The notes: generated from the sequence alone by a model not told the origin. A stretch of 59,830 nucleotides of DNA from CALMEH01 sp964548225 (GCA_964548225.1 CAZJQP010000021.1:1-59830), one strand, 5' to 3'; counted from the first letter of the stretch, positions 50,435 to 59,572 are shown. Made by a program: numbers and translations.

Positions 50435-51322
50435 ATGAAATTATGCCCTCATTGTCAAACGGTTTTTAGTGATGACGAGTTTTTCTGCACGTCTGACGGA
50501 ACTCCACTTTTAGAAAACTATAACAAACTGGAAGAGAACCCAAACCCGACTGCCTTATATCCCCAATTCGACAACAATCCGCCACCGAACAGTTTCAATC
50601 CTCAGCCACCAACGGTGCAGTATGGACAGCAAAATTCTCCTTCGCTTGGTGAAGTTCCAACTATTTTCATTCCTCCACAAACACCTCAGTTTCAGCCCCC
50701 ACAGACAGAGCCGAACTCGAAAAAAAATGTCATAATCGCCGTGCTTGCCACCACTTCCGTTTTTTTGCTTATCGGAATGGTTTTTCTTCTTGTCAACAAT
50801 TACTTAATTTCAAAAGAAACTGAAATCAAGCCGGTAGCCAATACCGAGCGTGAAGGCAGTAGCACCGAGAAAAGTAATAATAGCAATTCCGAAAATAATA
50901 CCGGCACAAGCAACATTAATAATGATAAACAAGGTGATGTTGCCGATAAAGAGAAGAAAAAAGATGAAGAAAGCAATTTAAGCACGCCGGTTAAGAAACC
51001 GAATGACATTAATCAGATTATGCCCAATGGTATTTCACAACAATACAGCGGAAGTTCTCGATTTCCGAACAAAACTTTACCGCTCACATTATCGCTTATA
51101 AGAAATGGTCAAAGATTATCAGGATCGGCACAAACTCCCGATGATTATGATGATTTGTCAGGAACAATTCAATCCGACGGCAGTTTTTATTTAAAGGGTT
51201 ACAATGCCAAATTCGGACGAGTAACAGGAATTTGGTCAGGCAAAATCAGCGAAAGCGGTCAAGTTTCAGGAGTTTGGACAAGCACCATAGACGGTTCAAA
51301 AGTTCGTTTTTCCGCTCGGTGA
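50435..51322 (+). CDS. Zinc-ribbon membrane protein of unknown function
   Basis: A 295-residue protein with an N-terminal zinc ribbon (CPHC at 4-7 and a second Cys near 18, CTSDGTPL). A Pro/Gln-rich linker and one membrane helix follow (about 95-118, VIIAVLATTSVFLLIGMVFLLV), then a Ser/Asn/Lys linker and a C-terminal beta domain (about 205-295) with GSSRFPNKTLPLTLSLIRNG and GRVTGIWSGKISESGQVSGVW. The fold plan (ribbon, helix, outer domain) is common in this lineage, but I know no function. Preceded by a region with no other feature. Confidence 0.65.
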   Translation: MKLCPHCQTVFSDDEFFCTSDGTPLLENYNKLEENPNPTALYPQFDNNPPPNSFNPQPPTVQYGQQNSPSLGEVPTIFIPPQTPQFQPPQTEPNSKKNVIIAVLATTSVFLLIGMVFLLVNNYLISKETEIKPVANTEREGSSTEKSNNSNSENNTGTSNINNDKQGDVADKEKKKDEESNLSTPVKKPNDINQIMPNGISQQYSGSSRFPNKTLPLTLSLIRNGQRLSGSAQTPDDYDDLSGTIQSDGSFYLKGYNAKFGRVTGIWSGKISESGQVSGVWTSTIDGSKVRFSAR

Positions 51323-51462
51323 GTTCGACAACCTTTTGAAAAATAAATTTAATCAAAAAATTCGTTCAAATTCGACAATAAATTCTTATGTCTTTTGCAA
51401 ACCACGCAGAGGTTTTATAAACTTGGAATACTTCTCCGTAAAAATGTAATTCAAAAAGCGAA

Positions 51463-53415
51463 ATGATAAATTTTGATTCAGAAATCTGTGCCGATTTTAC
51501 GAAAGCAACAAGCCGCGAATGGCTTGAAACAAACGGCATCGGCGGCTTTGCTTCTTCAACAATTTCAGGGGCAAACACGCGCCGCTATCACGGACTTTTA
51601 ACCGCTGCGACCAAACCGCCGCTCGGCAGAATTACAATGCTTTCAAAGTTTGAAGAAACTTTGATGATTGACGGTAAAACTTTTGAACTTTCATCAAATC
51701 AATATCCGAATGCCGTCAACCCAAATGGTTATAAATACTTGAAATCATTTCGTTTAGATCCGTTTCCGGTTTGGCTTTTTGAAATTGAGAGCATCGAAAT
51801 CAAAAAGAAAGTATTTATGCTTCACGGTTCAAATACAACAGTTTGCCAATGGTCAATCAAAAATCAATCGCAAATTGCAGATCGCAAATTGCAAATCGAA
51901 ATTAAACCGCTTTTATCATTCGTTGATTATCACGCTTTGCAACACGAAACCAATGCCATAAATCCCGAATTTCAAATTTCGGAAAATTGTATTTCTGTCA
52001 AACCTTACGAAAATTTGCCTGAACTTTTTTTCGCTCATAATGCTAAGAAAATCGAAACAACTGGTTATTGGTATCGCAATTTTGAATACGCGATTGAAAA
52101 AGAACGCGGCTTCGATTTCCGCGAAGATTTGTTCCAACCATTTTCGTTAAACTTCGATTTGGCAACACCCGCAACCGTAATTGTTTCAACAGAAAAGCAA
52201 GATATTTTGGACGCTGAAAAACAGGAAAAATCTGAAATCGTGCGGCGCAAAGATTTGGTAAAAACCGCTAGAGTGAAAACCGATTTTGCTAAAAATCTTG
52301 TTCTTGCGGCTGACCAATTCATCGTTTCACGCGGCACGGGAAAAACTGTTATTGCGGGTTATCCGTGGTTTTCCGACTGGGGGCGCGATACGATGATTGC
52401 GCTTAACGGTTTAACTTTGGCGACAAATCGCACCGAAATTGCGCGGAATATTTTACTCGAATTTTCCGAACATTTGAATGAAGGAATGCTGCCGAATCGT
52501 TTTCCCGACTCAAATGAAGAAGCCGAATATAACACGGTTGACGCAACATTCTGGTATTTTGAAGCAATTCGTGCCTTTGCGGAAAAAACGCAGGATTATG
52601 ATTTTGTCCGCGACAATCTTTATAAAAAACTTGTCAACGTCATCATTTGGCATCTTGAAGGCACACGATTTCACATTCACGTTGACACGGATGGATTGCT
52701 TTATTCAGGCGAATCGGGCGTTCAACTGACTTGGATGGATGCAAAAATCGGCGACATTGTTATCACACCGCGCACCGGAAAAGCCGTCGAAATTCAAGCA
52801 CTTTGGTATAATGCTCTGAAAATTATGGCGGATTTCGCCGACAGATTCGGCGATGTTGAAGACAAAAAGAAATATGATTCAATCGCCGAACTTGCGAAAC
52901 AAAGTTTCAATGCGGTTTTTTGGAATGATGCGGAAGATTGTTTGTTCGATGTCGTCCGCAACGGGAACCGCGACGGCGCGGTTCGTCCGAATCAGATTTT
53001 TGCCGTCAGTTTGCCTTACTCGATGTTGAGCATCGGACAAGCGCAAAAAATTGTTGAAAAGGTTGAAAAAGAATTGCTGACTTCCGTCGGTTTGCGTTCG
53101 CTTTCGCCGAAGGATAAAGATTATTGCCCGATTTATGTCGGCGCACCTTTTGAGCGTGATTCGGCTTATCATCAAGGCACGGTTTGGGCGTGGCTCATCG
53201 GCGCATTCGTTGACGCTTACCGCAAAGTTTATCCGAACGGAAACCAAACGGAAAAGCGTATCAAAGAAATTCTTTCGGGTTTTGAAACGCATCTGACAGA
53301 AGCCGGAATCGGGCAAATCTCCGAAATTTTCGATGCCGACACTCCACACAATCCGCGAGGTTGTCCGGCGCAAGCGTGGAGCGTGGCAGAGATTTTACGA
53401 GTTTTGAAAAGTTAG
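51463..53415 (+). CDS. Amylo-alpha-1,6-glucosidase / glycogen debranching-type enzyme
   Basis: A 650-residue cytoplasmic enzyme. It has an N-terminal beta domain typical of bacterial GDE (about 15-245, REWLETNGIGGFASSTISGANTRRYHGLL), then a (alpha/alpha)6 catalytic barrel of the GH15/GH133 type: GYPWFSDWGRDTMIALNGL, NTVDATFWYFEAI, LTWMDAKIGD and DSAYHQGTVWAWLIG. It debranches glycogen or related alpha-glucans. It has no other glycogen gene beside it. The length is typical for this bacterial family. Confidence 0.92.
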   Translation: MINFDSEICADFTKATSREWLETNGIGGFASSTISGANTRRYHGLLTAATKPPLGRITMLSKFEETLMIDGKTFELSSNQYPNAVNPNGYKYLKSFRLDPFPVWLFEIESIEIKKKVFMLHGSNTTVCQWSIKNQSQIADRKLQIEIKPLLSFVDYHALQHETNAINPEFQISENCISVKPYENLPELFFAHNAKKIETTGYWYRNFEYAIEKERGFDFREDLFQPFSLNFDLATPATVIVSTEKQDILDAEKQEKSEIVRRKDLVKTARVKTDFAKNLVLAADQFIVSRGTGKTVIAGYPWFSDWGRDTMIALNGLTLATNRTEIARNILLEFSEHLNEGMLPNRFPDSNEEAEYNTVDATFWYFEAIRAFAEKTQDYDFVRDNLYKKLVNVIIWHLEGTRFHIHVDTDGLLYSGESGVQLTWMDAKIGDIVITPRTGKAVEIQALWYNALKIMADFADRFGDVEDKKKYDSIAELAKQSFNAVFWNDAEDCLFDVVRNGNRDGAVRPNQIFAVSLPYSMLSIGQAQKIVEKVEKELLTSVGLRSLSPKDKDYCPIYVGAPFERDSAYHQGTVWAWLIGAFVDAYRKVYPNGNQTEKRIKEILSGFETHLTEAGIGQISEIFDADTPHNPRGCPAQAWSVAEILRVLKS

Positions 53416-53521
53416 AAATTTGTATTCAAACGATTGATAAAAGAGTTTTGCATTATCAATTATCAAATTTCAAATACCAATTAAATCGTTAGTTGTTACG
53501 CGACAATTACCTGAAAACATA

Positions 53522-53947
53522 ATGGAAAATAAATTATTGATTGAAAAAACAAAAGCACATTTTGAAGCAGTAATTGACAAAAATATCGAAAAGATTTTGG
53601 ATTATTATACGCAAACAGAAGATTTGCTAATCTTCGTTGAAGGTCCGCGTTGGGCGACGCTCGGCTATAAGAATGTTGAAAAAGGCTGGCGCGATTTTTG
53701 CGATTCAGCGATAAACGTCAAAAGTTGTGAATGGATTGAAAATCTGACTGCCAAAACAAACGGCGAAATGGGATTTGTCGGCGGAATTTCGGAATTAAAG
53801 GTTGAGATCAACGGCGAGCCAAAAACAATCCGTTTTCGCGGAACTTTTATTTTAGAAAAAGAGTCCGACGGAAATTGGCGTGTCGTTCACGAACATTTTT
53901 CGCAACCTGCCGCTGATCCTTACGGCATCGGCGATTGGCTTAAATGA
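53522..53947 (+). CDS. SnoaL-like / NTF2-fold protein
   Basis: A 141-residue NTF2-like cone-fold protein: TKAHFEAVIDKNIEKILDYYTQTEDLLIFVEGPRW, then GYKNVEKGWRDFC and the closing GTFILEKESDGNWRVVHEHFSQP typical of SnoaL_3/DUF4440 proteins. Such proteins serve as small-molecule isomerases or binding domains; the role is unknown. Convergent with the YciI gene across a large heptanucleotide-type palindrome. Confidence 0.82.
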   Translation: MENKLLIEKTKAHFEAVIDKNIEKILDYYTQTEDLLIFVEGPRWATLGYKNVEKGWRDFCDSAINVKSCEWIENLTAKTNGEMGFVGGISELKVEINGEPKTIRFRGTFILEKESDGNWRVVHEHFSQPAADPYGIGDWLK

Positions 53948-54090
53948 AGAAGGGGAGAAGAGGAGAAAGGGAAAAGAGGAGATTTGGTAGTTTGTTAATA
54001 AACTTGAGAGGTTTATTTTCGCATTCAAGTTTATTATCGAAAAACCAATCTCCCTTTCTCCTCTTCTCCTTTTCTCCCCTTCTTTCTTCA
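53945..54090. repeat. Purine-rich inverted repeat spanning a convergent gap
   Basis: The left arm (about 53947-53986, GAAGGGGAGAAGAGGAG-type words) is complementary to the right arm (54045-54082) with a small shift. Nested inside is a second hairpin (AATAAACTTGAG, about 53997-54008, with TTCAAGTTTATT, about 54024-54035). It covers the whole gap between the SnoaL-like and YciI genes. Confidence 0.82.
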
Positions 54091-54387
54091 AGAAGGAACA
54101 ACTTTCATCCATTCCCAAACTTTGTAATCGTAGATTCCGTGAATGCAAAATGGGTCGGCATCGGCGAGTTTTCGGGCTTCTTCTTCGGATTCGGCGGCAA
54201 GAACATAACAACCTGCGCCGAGTTCGTTGTCGGTTTGATTTTTAAAAGGTCCAGCCATTACGCAAATTCCTTCCGCGCCGAGTTTTTTGAAATAAGCGGT
54301 GTGCGCGTGGAGAATCGGCAAAACTTCTTCGGTCGTAAATTCTTCGCGTTTCGGCGTTTTTCGGATTGTAAAAAAGAAATATTTCAT
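54088..54387 (-). CDS. YciI family protein
   Basis: A 99-residue ferredoxin-like dimeric protein of the YciI/YCII family (related in fold to muconolactone isomerase). Visible: HTAYFKKLGAEGICVMAGPF and EARKLADADPFCIHGIYDYKVWEW, with the conserved His and Asp positions (H in HAHTAYF, D in DADPF). It may be a small isomerase or dehydrochlorinase-like enzyme. It overlaps the MFS transporter stop by four bases (ATGA), so the two are translationally coupled. Confidence 0.87.
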   Translation of the reverse strand: MKYFFFTIRKTPKREEFTTEEVLPILHAHTAYFKKLGAEGICVMAGPFKNQTDNELGAGCYVLAAESEEEARKLADADPFCIHGIYDYKVWEWMKVVPS

Positions 54388-55691
54388 ACGGTTTGTTGTT
54401 TAGTTTTAACCATAAAATTCAGCGCAATCGTTAAAAGCAAAGCCAATCCGGTCGCGGCAATAACATAATAAAAAGCGCGTGTATAATCACCACCATCAGC
54501 ATCGGCAACCGCGCCTGTGATACGTCCGCCGATTGCTGCGCCGATAGTTTCGATAACCGTAATTGCGCCAAGAATTTTCGGGTAATCCTTCGAGCCGAAA
54601 TAGTCTGCGACCAACCTTTGCAGTAAAACAAAAGTTCCGCCATAGCCGAAACCGAACGGAATAACGAAAAGCAAAACCGTCGAAGCGGAAAAATTGAGCA
54701 AAATCAGCGTCCCTAAAAACATTACTGAGCAGCAAATCAGCATTACGCGCGTTGGTGAAATTTTGTCGGACATAAAACCGAACAAGAATTTTCCGCCAAT
54801 GCTCAAGAAAGAAAGTAGGGCTTGAATCAATCCGGCAGTTTCGGGCGAAACACCGATTTTCGGTGTGCGAATGTATAAAATCAGTTGTTGTGTCGAAACA
54901 AAAAGCGGATAAAATATCAATGCGGCACACAAAGCGAAAACCCAAAAAAGCGGCGTTTTCATTGCTTCAAAAAGCGATAATCCGGTTTGATTGTTTCCGC
55001 CGACAAAAGTTTCTAACGGTTCGCTTTCATCGCCGTCGGGAAATAATCCTATGTCTTGCGGCTTAGTCTTGACAAGAAAAATTATCGCCGGAATCAGAAT
55101 CAGCCAAATCAAAAGGCTGACGCAAATCATCGCCACGCGCCAGTTAAATTTTACAATCAAAGGAGTTGCAATCAGCGGGATAAGCATTCCGCCGATGCTC
55201 GTTCCGGTCAAAACAATTCCCAAAGCAGTTCCGCGTTTTCGCCTGAACCAATTTGAAACCAAAACCGTATTTATCAAAACTCCGACAAGTCCGAGTGCAA
55301 TACCGAACAAAATTCTCGCCGCATAAATCGTTCCCACCGATGTTGCCTGCGAATGAATAATCAAGCCGCCGCCCAAGATTAAACAGCCGATTAACATCAA
55401 TTTTTTGATGTCGAATTTTTGAATGAAATAGCCTGCAAAAGGAGCGGTAAGACCGGCGACCAAAAATGTAAAAACACCGAAATTCGAAACAATCGTTTGC
55501 GCTTTGTCCGCCGGAATTGCACCCGAAGCGATAAAATCGTTGCGAATCCATTCCGAAAAAACAGGAATTCCGCCGATTGATAAACCGTTGCTGACAACCA
55601 ACGCAAGTGTTGAGATTGCAACAATTATCCAACCGTAAAAAATTTTATTTTTATTTGTTTCGGTCATCTTTTTGCTCGTCTTTTTCGTCAA
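54384..55691 (-). CDS. MFS transporter, oxalate/formate antiporter-like
   Basis: A 435-residue (or 427 from an ATG at 55667) twelve-helix major-facilitator protein with KIFYGWIIVAISTLALVVSNG, GxxxDRFGRR-like loop reduced to FIQKFDIKKLM, and YGGTFVLLQRLVADYFG. The closest resemblance is to OFA (oxalate/formate antiporter)-type and monocarboxylate MFS carriers. It is the sixth gene of the minus-strand catabolic cluster and probably imports its substrate, expected to be an anionic or cyclic-imide compound. Coupled to the YciI gene. Confidence 0.82.
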   Translation of the reverse strand: MTKKTSKKMTETNKNKIFYGWIIVAISTLALVVSNGLSIGGIPVFSEWIRNDFIASGAIPADKAQTIVSNFGVFTFLVAGLTAPFAGYFIQKFDIKKLMLIGCLILGGGLIIHSQATSVGTIYAARILFGIALGLVGVLINTVLVSNWFRRKRGTALGIVLTGTSIGGMLIPLIATPLIVKFNWRVAMICVSLLIWLILIPAIIFLVKTKPQDIGLFPDGDESEPLETFVGGNNQTGLSLFEAMKTPLFWVFALCAALIFYPLFVSTQQLILYIRTPKIGVSPETAGLIQALLSFLSIGGKFLFGFMSDKISPTRVMLICCSVMFLGTLILLNFSASTVLLFVIPFGFGYGGTFVLLQRLVADYFGSKDYPKILGAITVIETIGAAIGGRITGAVADADGGDYTRAFYYVIAATGLALLLTIALNFMVKTKQQTV

Positions 55692-55792
55692 TGATTACTG
55701 CACTTTGCAGTTCAACGGTTAATTTCCAAAGCTAATTTTGGATTTTCATTCTTTGCGTAATTACTTCGGGAAACATATCAACTTCCATATAA

Positions 55793-57247
55793 TTATTCGT
55801 GCAATACCGTTGGACGTTTGATAAATTCGCCGCGTTTTTCTTCGGTAACTTTGCCGTTGTCGAACATCACGCGCCCACGAATAATCGTTTGCGTTGACCA
55901 ACCTTTGGTTAAAAAACCTTCAAACGGCGTGTGATTTTGCGCCGATAGAAGTTCTTCGGCGCGAATCGGTTTTTCTAAATTCATATCAACGATGGTCAAA
56001 TCCGCATCTGCACCAATTGCAATACAGCCTTTGCGCGGAAAAAGTCCGAAATTTCGCGCCGGATTTGCGGAAACAAGCTCGGCAATGCGCGACAAAGGAA
56101 CACCACGTTTATGTGCGCCTTCGCTGAGCAAAACCGGATACAAAATTGAACTTCCGCCAAATCCGGGAAGCGATTCCCAAACGCCGTTTTGTTTATTTTC
56201 TTCGCCACAACAAGCGTGATCTGAAACAACTGTATCAACGTGACCGCGCTTAATTCCTTCCCACAAAAATTCGCTGTGTTCGCGTGTGCGAATCGGCGGA
56301 TTTACTTTGCCTTTCAAACCGATGCCGCTTTTATCGAGTTCTTCGTGGTCAAGCGCGAGATGATGCAAAGTCGTTTCTAATTTTATGTCGTGATTCGGAT
56401 AAGTTCGCCGAACATCAATTCCGGCTTGAAGAGCATCGCGTGATGAAAGATGCAAAAGATTTATCGGGCAGCCCGTTGCATCAGCCAAAATCGCGGCTTC
56501 GTGAACCGATAATTTCTCAGTCAACGGCGGACGCGCTTCGGAATATGCTTTCAAACCTGTTAATCCCTGCTGTTTGACTCTTTCGATAAAAACTCGAATC
56601 AATTCAGGATTTTCGCAATGCAAACTTAGAGAAATTCTGGCTTTATCTTTATGTTTTTCAGCCATTTGCGAAATGCGCGTCATCAGTTCAAACAAATGCC
56701 CCAAATCGTAATTTTCCGCCATTGTATAATCTGAACCTTTCGTCGAATCGGCGGAAAGCGTCAAGGCTTTGTAAAACATATAAAACTTGAACGAACCGAC
56801 TCCGGCGGTTTCGACGAGCCATTCAATTTCATCGAGTTGCGGCGTTGCCATCGGTGCAATGTGATAGCAATAATCGGTGTAGAAATGACCTTTCGACAAT
56901 TCTAAAACTTCGGGGAAAATATCTTTATAAAGTCCGGTTTTGTTCAAATAATGATGTCCGGTGCGGAAATAGCTGATAATCGTTCCGCAACCGCCGACGA
57001 GCGCAGTGCGCGACTCGGATTCGGCATCTTCCGAATGGGGACGATAAATCCCGACGTGATAATGCGAATCAACTGCCGCCGGAAAAACGTATTTGCCCTT
57101 TGCGTCAACAATTTCTTCGGCTTGATTGCTGTCAATCGAATCGCTAATCGAAGCAATTTTGCCGTCTTTAATGCCGATTTCGCATCTCACTTCGCCGTGA
57201 AACGGAAAAACGACTGTGCCATTTTTGATAATCGAATCAAATTTCAT
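55793..57247 (-). CDS. Hydantoinase/dihydropyrimidinase-like cyclic amidohydrolase
   Basis: About 484 residues from the ATG at 57247 (a GTG at 57259 is less likely). It is a TIM-barrel amidohydrolase with a binuclear metal site: DSHYH (H-x-H), the carboxylated-lysine segment GSFKFYMFYK, then LHCEN, LLHLSS and the catalytic VVSDHAC. Further features are ALVGGCGTIISYF, GKVNPPIRTREHSEFLW and the closing ADADLTIVDM. It would open cyclic amides such as hydantoins, dihydropyrimidines, allantoin or dihydroorotate; the natural substrate is unassigned. It lies in a minus-strand cluster with GntR and cupin genes, but no ureidopropionase or carbamoylase is visible. Confidence 0.87.
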   Translation of the reverse strand: MKFDSIIKNGTVVFPFHGEVRCEIGIKDGKIASISDSIDSNQAEEIVDAKGKYVFPAAVDSHYHVGIYRPHSEDAESESRTALVGGCGTIISYFRTGHHYLNKTGLYKDIFPEVLELSKGHFYTDYCYHIAPMATPQLDEIEWLVETAGVGSFKFYMFYKALTLSADSTKGSDYTMAENYDLGHLFELMTRISQMAEKHKDKARISLSLHCENPELIRVFIERVKQQGLTGLKAYSEARPPLTEKLSVHEAAILADATGCPINLLHLSSRDALQAGIDVRRTYPNHDIKLETTLHHLALDHEELDKSGIGLKGKVNPPIRTREHSEFLWEGIKRGHVDTVVSDHACCGEENKQNGVWESLPGFGGSSILYPVLLSEGAHKRGVPLSRIAELVSANPARNFGLFPRKGCIAIGADADLTIVDMNLEKPIRAEELLSAQNHTPFEGFLTKGWSTQTIIRGRVMFDNGKVTEEKRGEFIKRPTVLHE

Positions 57248-57260
57248 AGTTTTTTTCACC

Positions 57261-57324
57261 GCATAGAAACATAAAACACATAGATCTTTCTTTTCTGAAA
57301 TCTATGCGTTCTATGTTCCTATCT
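57261..57324. repeat. Inverted repeat between GntR gene and hydantoinase
   Basis: Arms 57261-57285 and 57300-57324 pair at 20 of 25 positions around a 14-base loop. The repeat is flanked by T-runs on its left side. It sits between the two genes of the cluster and may attenuate transcription. Confidence 0.75.
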
Positions 57325-57327
57325 GGT

Positions 57328-58098
57328 TCATTTTTTCTTCGTTTTCTCGCGCACGAGTTTCACCGAATAGCCGTATAAATCGCTTCGATAAAGCGTGTGG
57401 ACATATTCGACGGGTTTATTTTCGTTCGTATAAACCGTGCGCTCAATACTCAAAAGTGCTGTGCCGACGCGAACATCCAAAAGTTTTGCAACATACGGAT
57501 CGGCGAGTTCGGCGTGAATTTGCTGAAGTGCGTTGTCAAGATTCAAACCTAATTTCGTTTCCATCGTGTGCAGCAACGCACCACTCGAAAGTTCTGCCAT
57601 CGTCAAACTTGCGCCGATTTCTTCAGGCAAATAATTGATAATTAAACCAAACGGCTTGCCTTCATTCAGACGCAATCTTTTCAAACGATAAATCGGAGTT
57701 CCCGTCTTTATCTCAAGATGTTCAGCTTCGTGCGCGTCAGCTTCCACACGGTTCATTTCCAAAACTTTAACTGGCGTGTCCATTCCCATTTCGATTAGTT
57801 CATCGAGCGACCCCGTCAGATGAATCGTTCCCGTAAAGCGTTTTTTACGAGATTTTCGTGCCGCAATAATCGTGCCGCGCCCTTGTTTGCGCTCAATTAA
57901 ACCGTCTTCGGAAAGTGCTTGTAAAGCCTGCCTGACTGTAATCCGTGAAACGCCGTATTCGACAATCAACTCGCTTTCCGTCGGCAATTTATCGCCTGCT
58001 TCAAATGTGCCGGAAGTGATTTTTTCGCGCAGAACATTTTCCAACTGGTAATAAAGCGGAATCCGCGAACTCGCAAATGAAATTTTCTGTTTTGCCAT
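57328..58098 (-). CDS. GntR-family transcriptional regulator with UTRA domain (HutC-type)
   Basis: A 256-residue regulator with an N-terminal winged helix (about 10-80, LPTESELIVEYGVSRITVRQALQALSEDGLIERKQGRGT) and a C-terminal UTRA effector-binding domain (about 95-250, GTPIYRLKRLRLNEGKPFGLI, RTVYTNENKPVEYVHTLYRSD). HutC-type regulators sense small ligands of the operons they control. It lies between the cupin and hydantoinase genes, so it probably senses an intermediate of this pathway. Confidence 0.93.
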   Translation of the reverse strand: MAKQKISFASSRIPLYYQLENVLREKITSGTFEAGDKLPTESELIVEYGVSRITVRQALQALSEDGLIERKQGRGTIIAARKSRKKRFTGTIHLTGSLDELIEMGMDTPVKVLEMNRVEADAHEAEHLEIKTGTPIYRLKRLRLNEGKPFGLIINYLPEEIGASLTMAELSSGALLHTMETKLGLNLDNALQQIHAELADPYVAKLLDVRVGTALLSIERTVYTNENKPVEYVHTLYRSDLYGYSVKLVREKTKKK

Positions 58099-58137
58099 AG
58101 CTTTAAAAGTCTAAATCCGAAAGTCAAGATTTTAAAA

Positions 58138-59115
58138 TCAATCGTGTGTGTGTCCCTGACCTTTGCCGTCGCCGTGGTCGTGTCCGAACTGCATCGAATG
58201 CATCAAATCGTGCAAATGAATGCGGTCACTTTCGGAATCAACCGAATACGAATCTTCGGGAAATTCAAAATCAATGTGATTATGGTCTTTTGTCCAGAGC
58301 CATTTATTTAATTCGGGTTTTTGGCGAATCAAACGCGAGGCGGCGCGGTCTGCATTTTCGTCAGGGTTGCTGTAAGCGTTGTGATGAAAATGGTTATGCA
58401 ATTCGCCATCGGTGCGCCCGAAACCTAGAATCCCGTGTTCCGAATAAAATGCGCCGTGATTGACATACGCCGGTCGCCAAAAATATCCGCCCGTCGGCAG
58501 GTCGCCAAACTGCATCATCCACGAAGTTCCCCAAACGTGATAGGCTTCTTCGGCGCAATCGTGATACGAAATATTGTCTTGTTGAAAGCCGGGTGTCATC
58601 GAATAAAGAAACGTCATTGCGTGCGTTTTTTCGTCAAAATGGAGCAGTTTCAACAAACAACCGCTGGCAGTTTGCGGAAATAAAGTCGGCACTTGCCAAG
58701 GCATTTCGGCGTAAGTTTCCATCTGAGTTAAACCTTCGCGGTTTGCGCCGTCCATATCTTCATCAGATTCAATAAAATGCGGTTCGCTGTCGTTATACAT
58801 TACAAGTGCGAAACATCCGCCGTTTGTTTTCATTTCGGGCATCGAAACCCCACGCGGCACGAAAAAATATCCGCCCTTGCCCCAAATCATATCGCCGACG
58901 GTCAAATCGCCGTCCATTATGAAAATTTCGACATCCGAATACGCCACCGAAGGCGGTTGTTTGTAGCCCGCATCCCATTGGACGGACATCGTGCAAGCTC
59001 CCGTATCTTCATCAATCGAAAGCATTTTGTAGTTGTAACCGCTCGGAATTCCTTTCAATTCCAATTTTTTAAACTCAACGTCTCTGTCAACAAATGGTTC
59101 AATGTGTTTTCGCAT
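58138..59115 (-). CDS. Two-domain cupin protein with His-rich C-terminus
   Basis: A 325-residue bicupin. The first cupin barrel covers about 40-125 (SDVEIFIMDGDLTVGDMIWGKGGYFFVPRG) and the second about 160-255 (HDCAEEAYHVWGTSWM..., GELHNHFHHNAYSNP). The C-terminus ends in HLHDLMHSMQFGHDHGDGKGQG then HTHD, a metal-rich tail. It could be a dioxygenase, isomerase or metal-dependent hydrolase; no specific family recognised. It lies 39 bp upstream of the GntR gene and probably shares its transcript. Confidence 0.75.
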   Translation of the reverse strand: MRKHIEPFVDRDVEFKKLELKGIPSGYNYKMLSIDEDTGACTMSVQWDAGYKQPPSVAYSDVEIFIMDGDLTVGDMIWGKGGYFFVPRGVSMPEMKTNGGCFALVMYNDSEPHFIESDEDMDGANREGLTQMETYAEMPWQVPTLFPQTASGCLLKLLHFDEKTHAMTFLYSMTPGFQQDNISYHDCAEEAYHVWGTSWMMQFGDLPTGGYFWRPAYVNHGAFYSEHGILGFGRTDGELHNHFHHNAYSNPDENADRAASRLIRQKPELNKWLWTKDHNHIDFEFPEDSYSVDSESDRIHLHDLMHSMQFGHDHGDGKGQGHTHD

Positions 59116-59116
59116 A

Positions 59117-59219
59117 GTTTTTTGATTTTTGATTTTTGATCTTTGATCTTTGAATTTAGATTCCAGAATTCAACATTGAATTAAGAAATCAAAGGTCAAA
59201 AATCAAAAGTCAAAGATCG
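59117..59219. repeat. Heptanucleotide inverted repeat between small protein and cupin
   Basis: TTTTTGA/TTTTTGA/TCTTTGA words on the left (about 59117-59153) and TCAAAGG/TCAAAAA/TCAAAAG/TCAAAGA on the right (59189-59217) pair imperfectly with an internal AATTCAA-type hairpin. It fills the gap before the cupin gene. Confidence 0.82.
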
Positions 59220-59224
59220 TTTAA

Positions 59225-59494
59225 TTAAAATACAACCTTAAATTCCCTGTCCGGTTTCTGAAAAAGTTCTTCTTTTTTAATGATTCGCTTGTTGTCGGCG
59301 TGCCAATAAAAGCCCGTTGTCGTGATTCGTTTGTAAAATTCTTGAATCCAAACTTCACGTTGTTCGGCGAGTTCAATGTTCATTGCTTGCGCGATTTTGG
59401 CGTAGCGTTCATTTTGCTCAACAACTTCTTGATCAATCCACACCTGCACTTCTTCGCTTCGGTTTGGTTTGCTTTTTAATATTTTTCTACTCAT
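59225..59494 (-). CDS. Small charged protein of unknown function in the catabolic cluster
   Basis: About 89 residues from the ATG at 59494. Helical and charged, no signal peptide: VQVWIDQEVVEQNERYAKIAQAMNIELAEQREVWIQEFYKRI, followed by TTTGFYWHADNKRIIKKEEL. It is preceded by a CACGAAA repeat (59507-59540) and followed by the TTTTTGA palindrome. I recognise no family. Cotranscription with the amidohydrolase upstream and the cupin downstream is likely, and it may be an accessory subunit. Confidence 0.6.
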   Translation of the reverse strand: MSRKILKSKPNRSEEVQVWIDQEVVEQNERYAKIAQAMNIELAEQREVWIQEFYKRITTTGFYWHADNKRIIKKEELFQKPDREFKVVF

Positions 59495-59506
59495 AATTTT
59501 TGAGCC

Positions 59507-59565
59507 ACGAACAAACACGAAAGGACACGAAAATATTTTTGTGTTTTTTGTGCCTTTTTGCGGCT
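59507..59565. repeat. CACGAAA-type imperfect inverted repeat
   Basis: CCACGAACAAACACGAAAGGACACGAAAAT (59507-59536) is close to the arm at 23575-23602. The right side (TTTTTGTGTTTTTTGTGCC) is a degraded complement. It separates the amidohydrolase stop from the small-protein start. Confidence 0.7.
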
Positions 59566-59572
59566 AATCCTC

